Positions 16,566 to 29,560 of a stretch of 64,000 nt of DNA are shown piece after piece. Under the pieces are notes generated by a model, which ran no database searches, was not told where the DNA came from, and saw nothing but the letters and a program-made list of their open reading frames with translations. This DNA comes from Rugosimonospora africana (lineage in GTDB: Bacteria > Actinomycetota > Actinomycetes > Mycobacteriales > Micromonosporaceae). The DNA lies in the NCBI RefSeq assembly GCF_016862975.1, contig NZ_BONZ01000064.1, positions 56,509 to 120,508 on the forward strand, read 5' to 3'. Made by a program: the position numbers and the translations under genes. Each line of letters opens with the position of its first letter. Position 1 is the first letter of the stretch.

Positions 16566-17636
16566 TCAGTGCGCCGGGACGAACTCCGCGGCGAGAACCT
16601 CGGCGATCTGCGCGGTGTTGAGGGCAGCGCCCTTACGCAGGTTGTCGCCGGTCACAAACAGGTCCAGGGCCCGGGGATCGTCCAGCGACTTGCGGATCCG
16701 GCCGACCCAGCACGGATCCGTGCCGACCGCGTCGATGGGCATCGGGAACTCGCCGGCGGCCGGGTCGTCGACCAGGATCACGCCCGGCGCGTGGCGGAGC
16801 GCTTCCCGGGCGCCCTCGGCGTCCACCTCGGTGGCGAACACCGCGTGGACGGCGGCCGAGTGCCCGGTGATGACCGCTACCCGGACACAGGTCGCGGACA
16901 CCTTGAGGTCGGGCAGGCCGAGGATCTTCCGGGACTCGTTGCGGACCTTCAGCTCCTCGGACGACCAGCCGTTGTCCTTCAGCGATCCGGCCCAGGGCAC
17001 CACGTTGAGCGCCAACGGCGCGGGGAACGGGCCGAGGTCGTCGCCGACCGCCCGCCGGACGTTGCCGGACCGGGATCCGAGGTTGTGGTCCCCGGAGACC
17101 TTGTCGATCTGGCCGAGCAGGGTGTCGATGCCGACCTTGCCGGCGCCGGACACGGCCTGGTACGAGGCGACCGTCAGCTCGCGGAGGCCGTACTCGTGGT
17201 GCAGCGGCGACAGCGCGACGATCATGGTGAGCGTGGTGCAGTTGGGGTTCGCGATGATCCCCTTGGGGCGGTTGCGCACCTGCTCCGGGTTAATCTCCGG
17301 CACCACCAGCGGCACGTCGGGATCCATCCGGAAGGCGCCGGAGTTGTCCACCACGACCGCCCCCCGGGCCGCCGCGATCGGACCCCACTCCAGGGAGACC
17401 TCGTCGGGTACGTCGAACATCGCGACGTCGATGCCGTCGAACGCCTCGGGTGCCAGCGCGTGTACGGTCAGCTCCTCGCCGCGCACCATGATCTTCTTCC
17501 CGGCGGAGCGAGCCGAGGCGATCAACCGGATCTCGCCCCACATGTTCTTGCGGGAGGACAGCAGGTCGCACATCACGGCGCCGACCGCTCCGGTCGCCCC
17601 GACAACGGCCAGGCTCGGCAGATCCCTATCGGCCAT
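16566..17636 (-). CDS. asd: Aspartate-semialdehyde dehydrogenase
   Basis: A 356-residue NADPH enzyme that reduces aspartyl phosphate to aspartate semialdehyde on the path to lysine, methionine, threonine and diaminopimelate. It has the Rossmann loop [12 protein letters not shown], the active-site Cys in [15 protein letters not shown], and the HSAAVHAVF segment carrying the catalytic His region. ATG 17636 has GGGAGG eight bases upstream. It starts 4 bp after lysC ends, so the two form an operon, as in mycobacteria. Confidence 0.97.
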   Translation of the reverse strand: MADRDLPSLAVVGATGAVGAVMCDLLSSRKNMWGEIRLIASARSAGKKIMVRGEELTVHALAPEAFDGIDVAMFDVPDEVSLEWGPIAAARGAVVVDNSGAFRMDPDVPLVVPEINPEQVRNRPKGIIANPNCTTLTMIVALSPLHHEYGLRELTVASYQAVSGAGKVGIDTLLGQIDKVSGDHNLGSRSGNVRRAVGDDLGPFPAPLALNVVPWAGSLKDNGWSSEELKVRNESRKILGLPDLKVSATCVRVAVITGHSAAVHAVFATEVDAEGAREALRHAPGVILVDDPAAGEFPMPIDAVGTDPCWVGRIRKSLDDPRALDLFVTGDNLRKGAALNTAQIAEVLAAEFVPAH

Positions 17637-17640
17637 CTCG

Positions 17641-18906
17641 CTACCTCCCGGTCCCGCCGTAGACCACGGCTTCCTCGTCGCCACCGAGGTCAAATGCATC
17701 ATGTACGGCGACGACCGCGGCGTCCAGATCAGTGTCTCGGCAGACCACCGAAACCCGGATCTCGGACGTGGAGATCATCTCGATGTTGACGCTCGCCTCG
17801 GCCAGCGCGGCGAAGAACTTCGCGGCGACGCCGGGGTTCGAGCGCATCCCGGCGCCGATAAGGGACACCTTGCCTACGTGATCATCAAAGAGCAAGCCCT
17901 TGAAGCCGACCTTCTCCTGGACCTTGCCGAGCGCCGCCATCGCCGCCGGCCCGTCGCTCTTGGGAAGCGTGAACGAGATGTCGGTGCGGCCGGTGCCCTC
18001 GGTCGACACGTTCTGCACGATCATGTCGATGTTCGTCTCGGCGAGCGCGACGGTCTCGAAGAGATGGGCCGCCTCGCCCGGCTCGTCGGGGACCCCGACA
18101 ATGGTGATCTTGGCCTCGTCGCGGTCGTGCGCGACGCCGGTGATCAGTGCTTGCTCCACTGGAAGATCCTCCATCGAGCCAGTGACGATGGTCCCCGGCT
18201 TGTTCGAATACGACGAGCGGACGTGGATCGGCATGCCGTAACGCCGTGCATACTCTACGCAACGCAGCATCAGTACCTTGGCACCGCAGGCGGCCAGCTC
18301 CAGCATCTCCTCGTAGGTGATCTGGGAAATCCGCCGGGCGTTCGGCACGATCCGCGGGTCGGCGGTGAACACGCCGTCCACGTCGGTGTAGATCTCGCAG
18401 CAGTCGGCGCGCAGGGCCGCCGCCACCGCCACCGCGGTGGTGTCCGAACCGCCCCGGCCCAGCGTGGTGATGTCCTTCGTGTCCTGCGACACGCCTTGGA
18501 ATCCGGCGACGATCGCGATGGCGCCTTCGTCCAGCGCGCTGCGCAGCCGGCCCGGGGTGACGTCGATGATCCGCGCCTTGCCATGTGCCGAGGTAGTGAT
18601 CACCCCGGCCTGTGAGCCCGTGTATGACCTGGCTTCATACCCCAGGTTGTGAATAGCCATCGCCAGCAGCGCCATCGAGATGCGCTCACCCGAGGTGAGC
18701 AGCATGTCCAGCTCCCGACCCGGCGGGAGCGGGCTGACCTGGTGGGCGAGGTCAAGCAGTTCGTCGGTGGTGTCACCCATCGCCGAGACGATCACGACGA
18801 CATCGTTGCCGGCCTTTCGGCTCGCCACGATCCGTTCGGCTACCCGCTTGATGCGCTCGGCGTCCGCTACCGATGAGCCGCCGTACTTCTGCACCATGAG
18901 CGCCAC
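17641..18906 (-). CDS. lysC: Aspartate kinase (with likely internal beta-subunit start)
   Basis: A 421-residue first enzyme of the aspartate pathway: [13 protein letters not shown] at the N-terminus, [33 protein letters not shown], and [12 protein letters not shown]. Two ACT domains follow in the C-terminal 170 residues for allosteric control by lysine and threonine. GTG 18906 is preceded by GGAGGAGGAG. In actinobacteria a separate beta subunit is translated from within lysC; an in-frame ATG at 18174 ([14 protein letters not shown]) lies at the matching place, though without a strong Shine-Dalgarno. It heads the lysC-asd operon. Confidence 0.97.
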   Translation of the reverse strand: MALMVQKYGGSSVADAERIKRVAERIVASRKAGNDVVVIVSAMGDTTDELLDLAHQVSPLPPGRELDMLLTSGERISMALLAMAIHNLGYEARSYTGSQAGVITTSAHGKARIIDVTPGRLRSALDEGAIAIVAGFQGVSQDTKDITTLGRGGSDTTAVAVAAALRADCCEIYTDVDGVFTADPRIVPNARRISQITYEEMLELAACGAKVLMLRCVEYARRYGMPIHVRSSYSNKPGTIVTGSMEDLPVEQALITGVAHDRDEAKITIVGVPDEPGEAAHLFETVALAETNIDMIVQNVSTEGTGRTDISFTLPKSDGPAAMAALGKVQEKVGFKGLLFDDHVGKVSLIGAGMRSNPGVAAKFFAALAEASVNIEMISTSEIRVSVVCRDTDLDAAVVAVHDAFDLGGDEEAVVYGGTGR

Positions 18907-19069
18907 GCCAGCGACTCCTCCTCCATCGCGACGACGCCGCCGGTCACTGCGGCCGTCGCGGGGGCGACGGGCCTGGTCAGGCCGGCGGCGCTAGTGGGAC
19001 AGCACCCAGGGTACCGGCGCGCCGCGCCACCTTGGAGAGTCGATCCCACGATCCGGCCGTTGTGTGACC

Positions 19070-19075
19070 CACAAT
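19070..19075 (+). promoter_or_regulatory. -10 element for the 19082 lipoprotein gene
   Basis: CACAAT ends six bases before GTG 19082, consistent with leaderless transcription. Confidence 0.35.
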
Positions 19076-19081
19076 GACTCG

Positions 19082-19837
19082 GTGCGATCCAGAGCCGGAA
19101 CCGCCGCAATCGTCCTGGTCGGCGTGCTATTGACGACCGGCTGCACCAGCATGCCGCCGCCGGTGGACCCCAGCCCCAGCGCGGGGCCGACCGGGCCTAC
19201 CGACCCGTGGGGGCAGCTGGCCGCCCGGGTCGCCACGGCCCAGGACAAGCGGTACGTGGCGAGGTACACGCTGACCACCCGGGGCCGGCCGGTCCGTACT
19301 GTCACGGTGACCGTGGCGGCCGACGGATCGTGGCTGGTCACGGTACCCGGCGGGGCCCTGGGCGGCACCGCCGACGTGGCGGTGGCCGACACCCCGGCCG
19401 GGCTGTATCAGTGCGCCCTGGGCACCACGCCGGGCATCGCCCCGGGCTGTGTACGGGTGGCGGACCCCACCGGTACCCTGCCGGCCAAGAACGATCCCCG
19501 GGTGCAGTACCTGTTCACCAGCTGGCTGCCCATCCTCACCGATCGCGATCAGGCCATCGCGGTCAACAACGCGACCCTGAAGGGCGCCGCCGGCCAGTGC
19601 TTCTCGGTCGAGCCCAACTCGGCGGCCCTGACTCCACCGGTGGACGCCGGGATCTACTGCTACGACGCCGACGGCACGCTGACCGCCGCGGCCCTGGCAC
19701 TGGGCACGCTCACGTTGACCGGCGCGCCGGCCCCGGCACCGCCGGCGATCACGCTGCCGGCCCCGGTCGTGGCCGGAGCCCCCCTCCCGACCACCTCTCC
19801 GTCGCCCACCACGCCAGCATCGGCCGGTACGCAATAA
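19082..19837 (+). CDS. Secreted lipoprotein, unknown
   Basis: A 251-residue product with a short basic N-terminus, hydrophobic helix and lipobox LTTGC (Cys about 21). It then has a Pro/Ser-rich spacer (PPPVDPSPSAGPTGPTDP), a beta-rich domain of about 150 residues with two cysteine pairs (YQCALG, APGCVR, GQCFS, IYCYD), and a Pro/Thr/Ala-rich C-terminal tail. The middle domain resembles actinobacterial lipoproteins of the LppX/LprG-like shape only in general form; no family is claimed. GTG 19082 is preferred over GTG 19064 because a -10-like CACAAT precedes it at leaderless spacing. Confidence 0.82.
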   Translation: MRSRAGTAAIVLVGVLLTTGCTSMPPPVDPSPSAGPTGPTDPWGQLAARVATAQDKRYVARYTLTTRGRPVRTVTVTVAADGSWLVTVPGGALGGTADVAVADTPAGLYQCALGTTPGIAPGCVRVADPTGTLPAKNDPRVQYLFTSWLPILTDRDQAIAVNNATLKGAAGQCFSVEPNSAALTPPVDAGIYCYDADGTLTAAALALGTLTLTGAPAPAPPAITLPAPVVAGAPLPTTSPSPTTPASAGTQ

Positions 19838-19974
19838 GGCCCCGGCCGGGGCCGACGCGGACGGCTCACCGGAGTCGGCGCCCGCGGAGCCGACAACAGG
19901 CCGGCGCGGCACCCGCACGGGTGAACCGGCTTCTCAGATCCCGGGAGCCGGGCGTCGGTGGGCTGATCGAGGCG

Positions 19975-19980
19975 TACAGT
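19975..19980 (+). promoter_or_regulatory. -10 element of the leuA leader transcript
   Basis: TACAGT ends ten bases before the leader ATG at 19991. Confidence 0.4.
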
Positions 19981-19990
19981 GTCCGGTGTT

Positions 19991-20077
19991 ATGTCGCGGG
20001 TGCTTCTTCTTGGGTGCCGCGGCGGGGCTCCATCCGACCGGCACCCCGTCGCGGAGTTGGCGCGCGCCCTCGCCTGA
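19991..20077 (+). CDS. leuL: Leu-codon leader peptide of leuA
   Basis: A 28-residue ORF, MSRVLLLGCRGG then a polar and Ala-rich end. It has three consecutive Leu codons (CTT CTT CTT, 20003-20011), a codon otherwise rare in this GC-rich window. The stop at 20077 lies 52 bp before leuA. This matches the leader-peptide control proposed for leuA in actinobacteria. Ribosome stalling at the rare Leu codons when leucine is low would change the fold of the RNA around the leuA ribosome site. Confidence 0.72.
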   Translation: MSRVLLLGCRGGAPSDRHPVAELARALA

Positions 20078-20081
20078 CTGA

Positions 20082-23358
<3,277 letters not shown>

Positions 23359-23407
23359 AGTGCCCGTCCGAGTGGCGCGACCGGCAAGTGGCCCTCAAGC
23401 TGAGAAC

Positions 23408-24055
23408 ATGCGTACCATCCGTGCCTTCATCGCGCTTCTCGCGCTCGGTGTCCTGGTCGGGTGCGATCCGAGCGTTCTGAACCAGGGTGGGGTCGGCTCC
23501 GAGACCGGCTCACCCGGTCCGGCGCCGGCCGCCGCCAGCCAGCAGTTGGCCGAGCTGACCGTGTCGGGCGGCCTGACCATGTCGGGCTACAGTCGGGAGA
23601 AGTTCCCGCACTGGATCTCGCAGGGCCACGGCTGCGACACCCGTGACGTGGTGCTGGAGCACCAGGGAACGGGCGTACACGCGACGTCCGCGTGCAAGAT
23701 CACATCCGGGGACTGGACCAGCCCGTACGACGGCAAGGCATACACCGATCCGCAGAAGCTCCAGATCGATCACGTGGTACCGCTGGCCAACGCGTGGAAG
23801 TCGGGCGCCAAGACCTGGACCACCACGCGGCGGCAGCAGTTCGCCAACGACCTCAGCCGCCCGCAGCTGCTGGCGGTCACCTCGTCGCTGAACGAGTCCA
23901 AGGGCGACCAGGATCCGTCGCAGTGGCGCCCGCCGGACCGGAACTACTGGTGCTCGTACGCGACCGACTGGATCACCGTCAAGCACTACTGGCAACTGAC
24001 CGTGACGTCCGCCGAGAAGGGGGCACTGTCCGACATGTTGGGGACATGCTCATGA
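23408..24055 (+). CDS. Secreted HNH-family (DUF1524-like) nuclease lipoprotein
   Basis: A 215-residue product with a signal peptide ending at the lipobox LVGC (Cys 19) and a Gly/Pro/Ala linker. A C-terminal His-Asn nuclease core follows: QIDHVVPLANAWKSGA (about 120-136), NDLSRPQLLAVTSSLNESKGDQDPSQW read in two parts, and YWCSYATDWITVK. This order (DHV/I ... N ... N/H-x-K-G) is that of DUF1524/HNH secreted nucleases common in actinobacteria, probably acting on extracellular DNA. ATG 23408 is the first start past the promoter gap. It overlaps the next gene by ATGA. Confidence 0.88.
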   Translation: MRTIRAFIALLALGVLVGCDPSVLNQGGVGSETGSPGPAPAAASQQLAELTVSGGLTMSGYSREKFPHWISQGHGCDTRDVVLEHQGTGVHATSACKITSGDWTSPYDGKAYTDPQKLQIDHVVPLANAWKSGAKTWTTTRRQQFANDLSRPQLLAVTSSLNESKGDQDPSQWRPPDRNYWCSYATDWITVKHYWQLTVTSAEKGALSDMLGTCS

Positions 24056-24306
24056 GCTCACACCGGTCTGGTGACTTCACGGCCGCGCCGGGCGGCGTGT
24101 GGACCGAGGAGGTCGGTGTCGTCACCGGCCAACTGACGCTGCGCACCGAGCTGGCCGACGACCTGAGCCTGACGCTGAAGGTGCAGTACAAGGACGCGGA
24201 CGAGTGGTACGTGGTCCGGGGCGGCCACGCCACCCTGCACGACGCCGACGACCTCGAACCGGTCCACCGCCTGATGCTCGGCGTACTGGACCGGCCCGAG
24301 GGCTGA
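24052..24306 (+). CDS. Small acidic protein coupled to the nuclease gene, unknown
   Basis: An 84-residue product not recognised. It starts at ATG 24052 inside the nuclease stop (ATGA) and is thus translationally coupled, with GGGGA nine bases upstream. The protein is acidic, has no signal or membrane segment, and is predicted beta-rich (GVVTGQLTLRT, LSLTLKVQYKDADEWYVVRG). A partner or regulatory role for the nuclease is possible; the different compartments argue against a simple immunity protein. Confidence 0.7.
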   Translation: MSSHRSGDFTAAPGGVWTEEVGVVTGQLTLRTELADDLSLTLKVQYKDADEWYVVRGGHATLHDADDLEPVHRLMLGVLDRPEG

Positions 24307-24314
24307 CGCTTCGC

Positions 24315-24418
24315 GCGGTCTGCTCCTCCGCGACGGCCGCCGCCTCTGGGCGGCGGCCCACTCCCCGTGACCGCCGTCGCTTCCGGGAGGCGGTCTACTC
24401 CTCCGCGACGGCCGCCGC
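24315..24418. repeat. 29-bp direct repeat copying the oppF-type 3' end
   Basis: GCGGTCT-N-CTCCTCCGCGACGG... (29 bp) occurs at 24315-24343 and 24390-24418 with one mismatch. The second copy holds the stop codon and last codons of the ATPase gene. Confidence 0.75.
24335..24358. terminator. Terminator hairpin between convergent genes
   Basis: GGCCGCCGCC (24335-24344) pairs perfectly with 24349-24358 around TCTG. Confidence 0.65.
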
Positions 24419-25453
24419 GGCCTCCCGGGCGGCCTGGGCGCCCCGGCCGGTCCGCTCGCTGTCCTCGACCGGGAAGTGACAGGCCACCCGGTGCCCCTCC
24501 GCCGCGACGTTCAGCGGAGGCTCCGTGGTGGCGCAGATCTCCTGCGCTTTCCAGCAGCGGGTACGGAACCGGCACCCGGACGGCGGATCGATCGGGCTGG
24601 GTACGTCGCCGGTCAGCAGGATCCGCTCACGCTGCGCCTTGTCGCGACGGGCCGGGTCCGGCACCGGTACCGCCGACAGCAACGCCACCGTGTACGGGTG
24701 CAGCGGGCGGGCGTACAGGTCGTCCCGCGGCGCGACCTCGACGATCTTCCCCAGGTACATCACCGCGACCCGGTCGGAGATGTGCCGTACCACCGACAGG
24801 TCGTGCGCGATGACCAGGTACGTCAGGCCCAGCTCGCTCTGTAGGTCGTCGAGCAGGTTCACCACCTGGGCCTGGATCGACACGTCCAGCGCGGAGACCG
24901 GCTCGTCCGCGATGACCAGCTTCGGCCGCAGCGCGAGCGCCCGGGCGATGCCGATCCGCTGGCGCTGCCCGCCGGAGAACTCGTGCGGGTACCGGTTGTA
25001 GTGCTCCGGGTTGAGCCCGACCAGTTCCAGCAGCTCCTGGACCGCGCGCTTGCGCCCCTGCGGCGTCTGGACTCCCTGGATCCGCAGCGGCGCGCCGACG
25101 ATCGCGCCGACGGTGTGGCGCGGGTTCAGCGACGAGTACGGGTCCTGGAAGATCATCTGTACGTCGCGCCGCAACGGTCGCATCGCGCGCGGCGACAGGT
25201 GCGTGATGTCCCGGCCCTCAAACATGATCTTGCCGCCGGTCGGCTCCAGCAGGCGGCTGAGCAGCCGTCCGGTCGTGGACTTGCCGCACCCGGACTCGCC
25301 GACGAGGCCGAGGGTCTCGCCGGACCGGACGACGAAGTCGATGCCGTCGACCGCGTGCACCGCGCCGACCTTCTGCCGGAAGATCGCACCCTTGGTGATC
25401 GGGAAGTGCTTCTCCAGCCCGGTCACCTCAAGCAGATTTTCTCCATTGCTCAC
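24395..25453 (-). CDS. Peptide ABC importer ATPase, OppF/DppF type
   Basis: A 352-residue cytoplasmic ATPase, last gene of the importer operon. Walker A is GESGCGKST (about 55-63), Q-loop [12 protein letters not shown], signature [15 protein letters not shown], Walker [14 protein letters not shown], and H-loop IAHDL. The C-terminal oligopeptide-transporter extension has cysteine-bearing [15 protein letters not shown], which in this subfamily can hold an iron-sulfur cluster. GTG 25453 has GGGAG six bases upstream, and the gene follows the previous one by 10 bp. An Ala-rich tail of about 15 residues ends the protein. Confidence 0.95.
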   Translation of the reverse strand: MSNGENLLEVTGLEKHFPITKGAIFRQKVGAVHAVDGIDFVVRSGETLGLVGESGCGKSTTGRLLSRLLEPTGGKIMFEGRDITHLSPRAMRPLRRDVQMIFQDPYSSLNPRHTVGAIVGAPLRIQGVQTPQGRKRAVQELLELVGLNPEHYNRYPHEFSGGQRQRIGIARALALRPKLVIADEPVSALDVSIQAQVVNLLDDLQSELGLTYLVIAHDLSVVRHISDRVAVMYLGKIVEVAPRDDLYARPLHPYTVALLSAVPVPDPARRDKAQRERILLTGDVPSPIDPPSGCRFRTRCWKAQEICATTEPPLNVAAEGHRVACHFPVEDSERTGRGAQAAREAAAAVAEE

Positions 25454-25463
25454 TGGTGACTCC

Positions 25464-26552
25464 CTACAGGGCCGGTGCGATGTCGTCGGAGAAGATCCGG
25501 CGTCGTTGCGCCGCCGGCAGGTGGCAGGCCACCAGGTGCTGCTGTTCCCCGGCCAGTTCGGGTACGACGGAGCGGCACGGGATGCCGTCCCGCTCGGAGT
25601 ACGGGCAACGCGGGTGGAACGCACAGCCCCTGGGCAGGTTGATCAGGCTCGGCGGGCTGCCCTTGATGGGTACGAGCCGATCGCGCACGTCCCGGTCCAC
25701 CCGGGGCATGGAACTCAGCAGCCCCCAGGTGTACGGGTGCTCCGGGCGCCAGAACAGCTCGTCGGCCGGACCGTACTCGACGCACTTGCCTCCGTACATG
25801 ACCAGGATGTCGTCTGCCAGCTCGGCGACCACGCCCAGGTCGTGCGTGATGATGATGACCGCGGATCCGAACTCGCCCTGCAGGTCCCGGATCAGGTCGA
25901 GGATCTGTGCCTGGACGGTCACGTCCAGCGCGGTGGTCGGCTCGTCCGCGATCAGCAGCTCGGGGTTGCAGACCAGCGCCATCGCGATCATCGCCCGCTG
26001 CCGCATGCCGCCGGAGAACTCGTGCGGGTAGTCGTCCACCCGCCGCTCCGGGCGCGGGATGCCAACCCGGCCGAGCATCTCGATGGCCCGCCGCCGGGCG
26101 ACCTTCTTCGAGACCGCGTTGTGGACCCGGTACGCCTCGACGATCTGGGTGCCGATCGAATAGTACGGGTGCATCGAGGTCAGCGGGTCCTGGAAGATCA
26201 TGGCCATCTTCTGGCCGCGCAGCTGCCGTACCCGTTCCTGCGGGGTGGAGATCAGCTCCTCGCCGTCGAGCCAGATCTCGCCGGTGACGTCGGCGTTGCG
26301 GCCCCGGCCCCGGTGCAGCCCGAGGATGCCGAGGCTGGTCACGCTCTTGCCGGAGCCGGACTCGCCCACGATGCCCAGGGTCTTGCCCCGGCCGAGGCCG
26401 AACGACAGGCCATCGACGGCCTTGACGATGCCGTCGTCCGTCTTGAACTGGATCCTGAGGTCATTGATCCTCAGGAAGACGTCGGATCCCGGAGGCGGTG
26501 GCCCGGCCAGGGTCGGCCCAGGGCTGGTCCGCACGGTGTTGTCGGTGGTCAC
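25464..26552 (-). CDS. Peptide ABC importer ATPase, OppD/DppD type
   Basis: A 362-residue partner ATPase with Walker [10 protein letters not shown] (63-71), [12 protein letters not shown], signature [15 protein letters not shown], Walker [14 protein letters not shown], and H-loop ITHDLG. The C-terminal [10 protein letters not shown] (with further cysteine in IPCRS) is the cluster-type extension. A Pro-rich N-terminal stretch (about 10-22) precedes the domain. GTG 26552 has GAGGAGGGG upstream. It forms a heterodimer with the OppF-type ATPase. Confidence 0.95.
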   Translation of the reverse strand: MTTDNTVRTSPGPTLAGPPPPGSDVFLRINDLRIQFKTDDGIVKAVDGLSFGLGRGKTLGIVGESGSGKSVTSLGILGLHRGRGRNADVTGEIWLDGEELISTPQERVRQLRGQKMAMIFQDPLTSMHPYYSIGTQIVEAYRVHNAVSKKVARRRAIEMLGRVGIPRPERRVDDYPHEFSGGMRQRAMIAMALVCNPELLIADEPTTALDVTVQAQILDLIRDLQGEFGSAVIIITHDLGVVAELADDILVMYGGKCVEYGPADELFWRPEHPYTWGLLSSMPRVDRDVRDRLVPIKGSPPSLINLPRGCAFHPRCPYSERDGIPCRSVVPELAGEQQHLVACHLPAAQRRRIFSDDIAPAL

Positions 26553-26610
26553 TGCCCCTCCTCGGTGCTCACGGCCTGCTGGCCTGTCGTTCCACGGTCG
26601 CCAGCGGCGG

Positions 26611-27612
26611 TCATGCCAGCCGTACCCGGGGGTCGATCACGCCGTACAGGACGTCGACGATGAGGTTCGCGAGCACGATGAAGAACGCCGCGAACATGGT
26701 CACGCCGAGGATCACGGGCAGGTCACTCGTGCTGATCGCGAGGACCGCGTCCTTGCCGAGCCCGTTGAGGTTGAACACCGTCTCGGTGAGCACCGCGCCG
26801 CCGAGCAGCGCGCCGAGGTCGAGGCCGAAAACCGTGGTGATCGGGGTGAGCGTGGAGCGCAGGGCGTGCTTGCCGATGACCGTACGTTCCCGCAGGCCCT
26901 TGGCCCTCGCCGTACGGATGTAGTCCTCGCTGAGGGTCTCCAGCATCGTCGCCCTGGTCAACCGGGCGTACGTCGCGGCGAACAGGAACGCCAGCGTGAT
27001 CCACGGAAGGATCAGCCCCTGCGCCCAGGTCAGCGGGTTCTGGAGGAACGGTGAGTACCCAGGACTCGGTAGCCAATTCAGGGTGTAGACGAAGATCGAC
27101 GCCGACAGCAGGCCGGTGAAGTAGATCGGCAGCGACACCCCGGCCAGCGCGCCGGTCATCACTGCCCGGTCTATCGCGCGGCCCTTACGTAACGCGGATA
27201 TGATGCCGGCCCCGACTCCCAGGATGAGCCAGATGACCGCGGCACCGACCGCCAGTGACGCGGTGACCGGCAGGTCGCTGAGCATCCGCTGCCACACGTT
27301 GAACTGGTTCTTGAACGAGTATCCGAAGCAGGGAGCCGGGCAGTGGGTCTTGTCCGGGCCGTCGTCGTAGTCCCGACCCACGACAAGCCCCTTGACGAAC
27401 AGTCCGTACTGCTCGATGACCGGCTTGTCCAGGCCCATCTTCTTGCGGGCGCCCTCGATCGCGACCTTGTCGGTCTGCTTGCCGGTGTACAGCAACGCCG
27501 GGTCGGTACCGGTGAGCTTGGGCACCATGAAGAAGATGCCGAACGTGACGAGCGTGACCACCAGAAGGGTGATCACCCCGGCGATCAGTCGCCTAATGAT
27601 GTACCTGAACAC
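26611..27612 (-). CDS. Peptide ABC importer permease, OppB/DppB type
   Basis: A 333-residue membrane subunit with an N-terminal helix (MFRYIIRRLIAGVITLLVVT), a periplasmic loop of about 85 residues, then five helices. The EAA loop coupling to the ATPase is RTARAKGLRERTVIGKHALR. The ending VDVLYGVIDPRVRL is family-typical. The external loop carries a cysteine pair (CPAPC), less usual. GTG 27612 start; no strong ribosome site is visible. Confidence 0.95.
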   Translation of the reverse strand: MFRYIIRRLIAGVITLLVVTLVTFGIFFMVPKLTGTDPALLYTGKQTDKVAIEGARKKMGLDKPVIEQYGLFVKGLVVGRDYDDGPDKTHCPAPCFGYSFKNQFNVWQRMLSDLPVTASLAVGAAVIWLILGVGAGIISALRKGRAIDRAVMTGALAGVSLPIYFTGLLSASIFVYTLNWLPSPGYSPFLQNPLTWAQGLILPWITLAFLFAATYARLTRATMLETLSEDYIRTARAKGLRERTVIGKHALRSTLTPITTVFGLDLGALLGGAVLTETVFNLNGLGKDAVLAISTSDLPVILGVTMFAAFFIVLANLIVDVLYGVIDPRVRLA

Positions 27613-27714
27613 GACGCTCGGCCCACCGGCGGCCGGCGACCCCCGCGAGATGCGGAAGCCGTCGGCCGCCGAACGGCCTTCACCTGCCCTTCAAGCTCCG
27701 GTTACTGGCGAATC

Positions 27715-29475
27715 TCACTTACCGTCGCTAACACCGAGAGCCTGGAAGTCGATCATGCCCCACGCCTGATTGACGAAGACATTGGTCAACCTCGGGTTGC
27801 GGTAGTTGAGCGCCGCGTCGTACGTGAAGGGCAGGTAGTACGCACCCTCCATGACGATGTGGTTCATCTGGTTGTAGAGGGCGGCCGCCTTGGTCGGGTC
27901 GGTCTCCAGGGCGGTCTGCTGGAACAGCGACTGGATCTGCGGGTCCTTGATCTCCGGCAAGTTGTAGTTGCCGTTCTTCAGGATGAAGGTCTGGTCGATC
28001 AGCGGCTGGAGGTAGCCGGTGCCCGACGGCCAGTCGGCACCCCAACCGGCGATCATGATCCCGTAGCCGTTCTTCTTCACGTTGTCCGGCGCACCGATGA
28101 CGGTGGAGAGCAGCTTGCCGTCGTACTGGTAGATGTTGGCCTTGATGCCAACCGCCGCCAGCGACTGCTGCAGCGCCTCGGCCGACTTGATTTCCTTGTC
28201 CTTGTTGTTGCGGACGGCGATCGTGGTGCTGAAGCCGTTCGGCTTGCCGCACTTCTGCAGCTCTTCCTTCGCCTTGTCGAGCTGCGGCTTGCCCTGCACG
28301 ATGTTGTACGGGTCGTACTTGGTGTCCGAGCCCAGAATGTTCGGCGGGAGCATGTTCGGCGCGATCGGGCCACCACCGATCGGACCACCGCGGGCGGTCT
28401 GCAACGCGGTGTGGTCGGCGGCGTACATGACGGCCTTACGGCAGTCGATGTTGTCGAACGGTGCCACCGTGGTGGCGAACGCCGCGTACCGGATGAAGCC
28501 GTTCGGCGGAGCGTCCGTGTTCGCCTTCAGCGACGGGTTCTGCAGAACCTTGATCTGCGCGGCCGACTGCACACCGGTCTGGCCGACGTCGATGTCCGCG
28601 GTGCCAGCGATCAGGCGGCTGTCCAGGTCGTCAGCGTTCGACGTGATGGTCAGGTTGATCTTGTCGGGCAGCGCCTTGCGGATCGGGTCGGTCGACGGGT
28701 CCCAGTTCGGGTTGCGCACCCACACCGTGCTCTTGCCCGGCTCGTACGACTGGAACATGTATGGACCCGAGGAGGCCGGCTTCAGCGCGTACTTGGCGCC
28801 GGTGTCTCGAGCCTGCGGCACCGGACCGGCGCCGGGCATCGCGAGCAGGTACGGGAAGTCCGCGTACGGCGCCTTGAGGTGGAAGATGATGGTCGAGTCG
28901 TCGGGGGTCTCGATGCTCTTGAGCCCCGCCGGGTCCTTGTCCTTGTACGGGCCGGGGTAGTTCTGCCCCTCGTCCAGCTGGCCCATCAGGTAGATCGGGC
29001 CGCCGGGCAGGACGTCCTGCGCGAAGATGCGCTCGATGCCGTACTTGATGTCCTTGGACGTGATCGCCGTACCGTCGTCGAACTTGATCCCGCTACGCAG
29101 GTGGAACGTGTAGGTCTTGCCGCCGTCGGTGATGTCGGGCATCGCCGAGGCCAGGTCGGGCGCGAGCTTGAGGCCCGCGGTACCCGGCTGCGCCGGGTAG
29201 GTGACCAGGGTACGGGTATACAACTGGTTGAGGTCCCAGACGAACGCGTAGTACCCGATGGCCGGGTCCCACGAGTCGGCGTCCTGCGAACTCCACATCT
29301 GCAGGGTGCCGCCCTTCTTCGTCGAAGGGTTCACCACCTTGCCGACCGCCGCGTTGAAGCCGGCACCAGTGTTGGAGTTGGTGGTCGTCGTTGCCTTGTT
29401 GCCGCCACAGGCGGCCAGTAACGCCATAGCGAGCACGGCAGCTCCGGCCGCTATCGCCCTTCTCTTCACTGTCAC
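27715..29475 (-). CDS. Peptide ABC importer substrate-binding lipoprotein (SBP_bac_5)
   Basis: A 586-residue lipoprotein that captures the substrate outside the membrane. Its signal peptide ends with LLAACGG (Cys about 22), and a Thr/Asn-rich linker follows. The family-5 fold shows GGTLQMWSS, YTFHLRSGIKFDDG, and KDIKYGIERIF. The large lobe contains YMFQSYEPGKSTVWVRNPNWD and GADWPSGTGYLQPLI. GTG 29475 has GGAAGGG five bases upstream; GTG 29469 is also in frame. In this operon the binding protein lies between the two permeases. The peptide or other ligand cannot be told. Confidence 0.95.
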   Translation of the reverse strand: MTVKRRAIAAGAAVLAMALLAACGGNKATTTTNSNTGAGFNAAVGKVVNPSTKKGGTLQMWSSQDADSWDPAIGYYAFVWDLNQLYTRTLVTYPAQPGTAGLKLAPDLASAMPDITDGGKTYTFHLRSGIKFDDGTAITSKDIKYGIERIFAQDVLPGGPIYLMGQLDEGQNYPGPYKDKDPAGLKSIETPDDSTIIFHLKAPYADFPYLLAMPGAGPVPQARDTGAKYALKPASSGPYMFQSYEPGKSTVWVRNPNWDPSTDPIRKALPDKINLTITSNADDLDSRLIAGTADIDVGQTGVQSAAQIKVLQNPSLKANTDAPPNGFIRYAAFATTVAPFDNIDCRKAVMYAADHTALQTARGGPIGGGPIAPNMLPPNILGSDTKYDPYNIVQGKPQLDKAKEELQKCGKPNGFSTTIAVRNNKDKEIKSAEALQQSLAAVGIKANIYQYDGKLLSTVIGAPDNVKKNGYGIMIAGWGADWPSGTGYLQPLIDQTFILKNGNYNLPEIKDPQIQSLFQQTALETDPTKAAALYNQMNHIVMEGAYYLPFTYDAALNYRNPRLTNVFVNQAWGMIDFQALGVSDGK

Positions 29476-29560
29476 TGGATCCCTTCCTCCTCCTTGTGCC
29501 ACCGGCGAACCGGTGGCGCGGAACCTTCGGGTGCGTTGCTGCGATCCGGCGCGCGCACGC

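Noticed and set aside
16441..18615. A 724-codon open frame on the plus strand
   Set aside because: Antisense to asd and lysC, both of which have complete catalytic motifs.
18907..19063. Search for a lysine riboswitch before lysC
   Set aside because: The gap is too short and shows no long conserved stems.
27343..29421. A 692-codon open frame on the plus strand
   Set aside because: Antisense to the binding-protein gene of the importer; Val/Arg-rich composition and no ribosome site.
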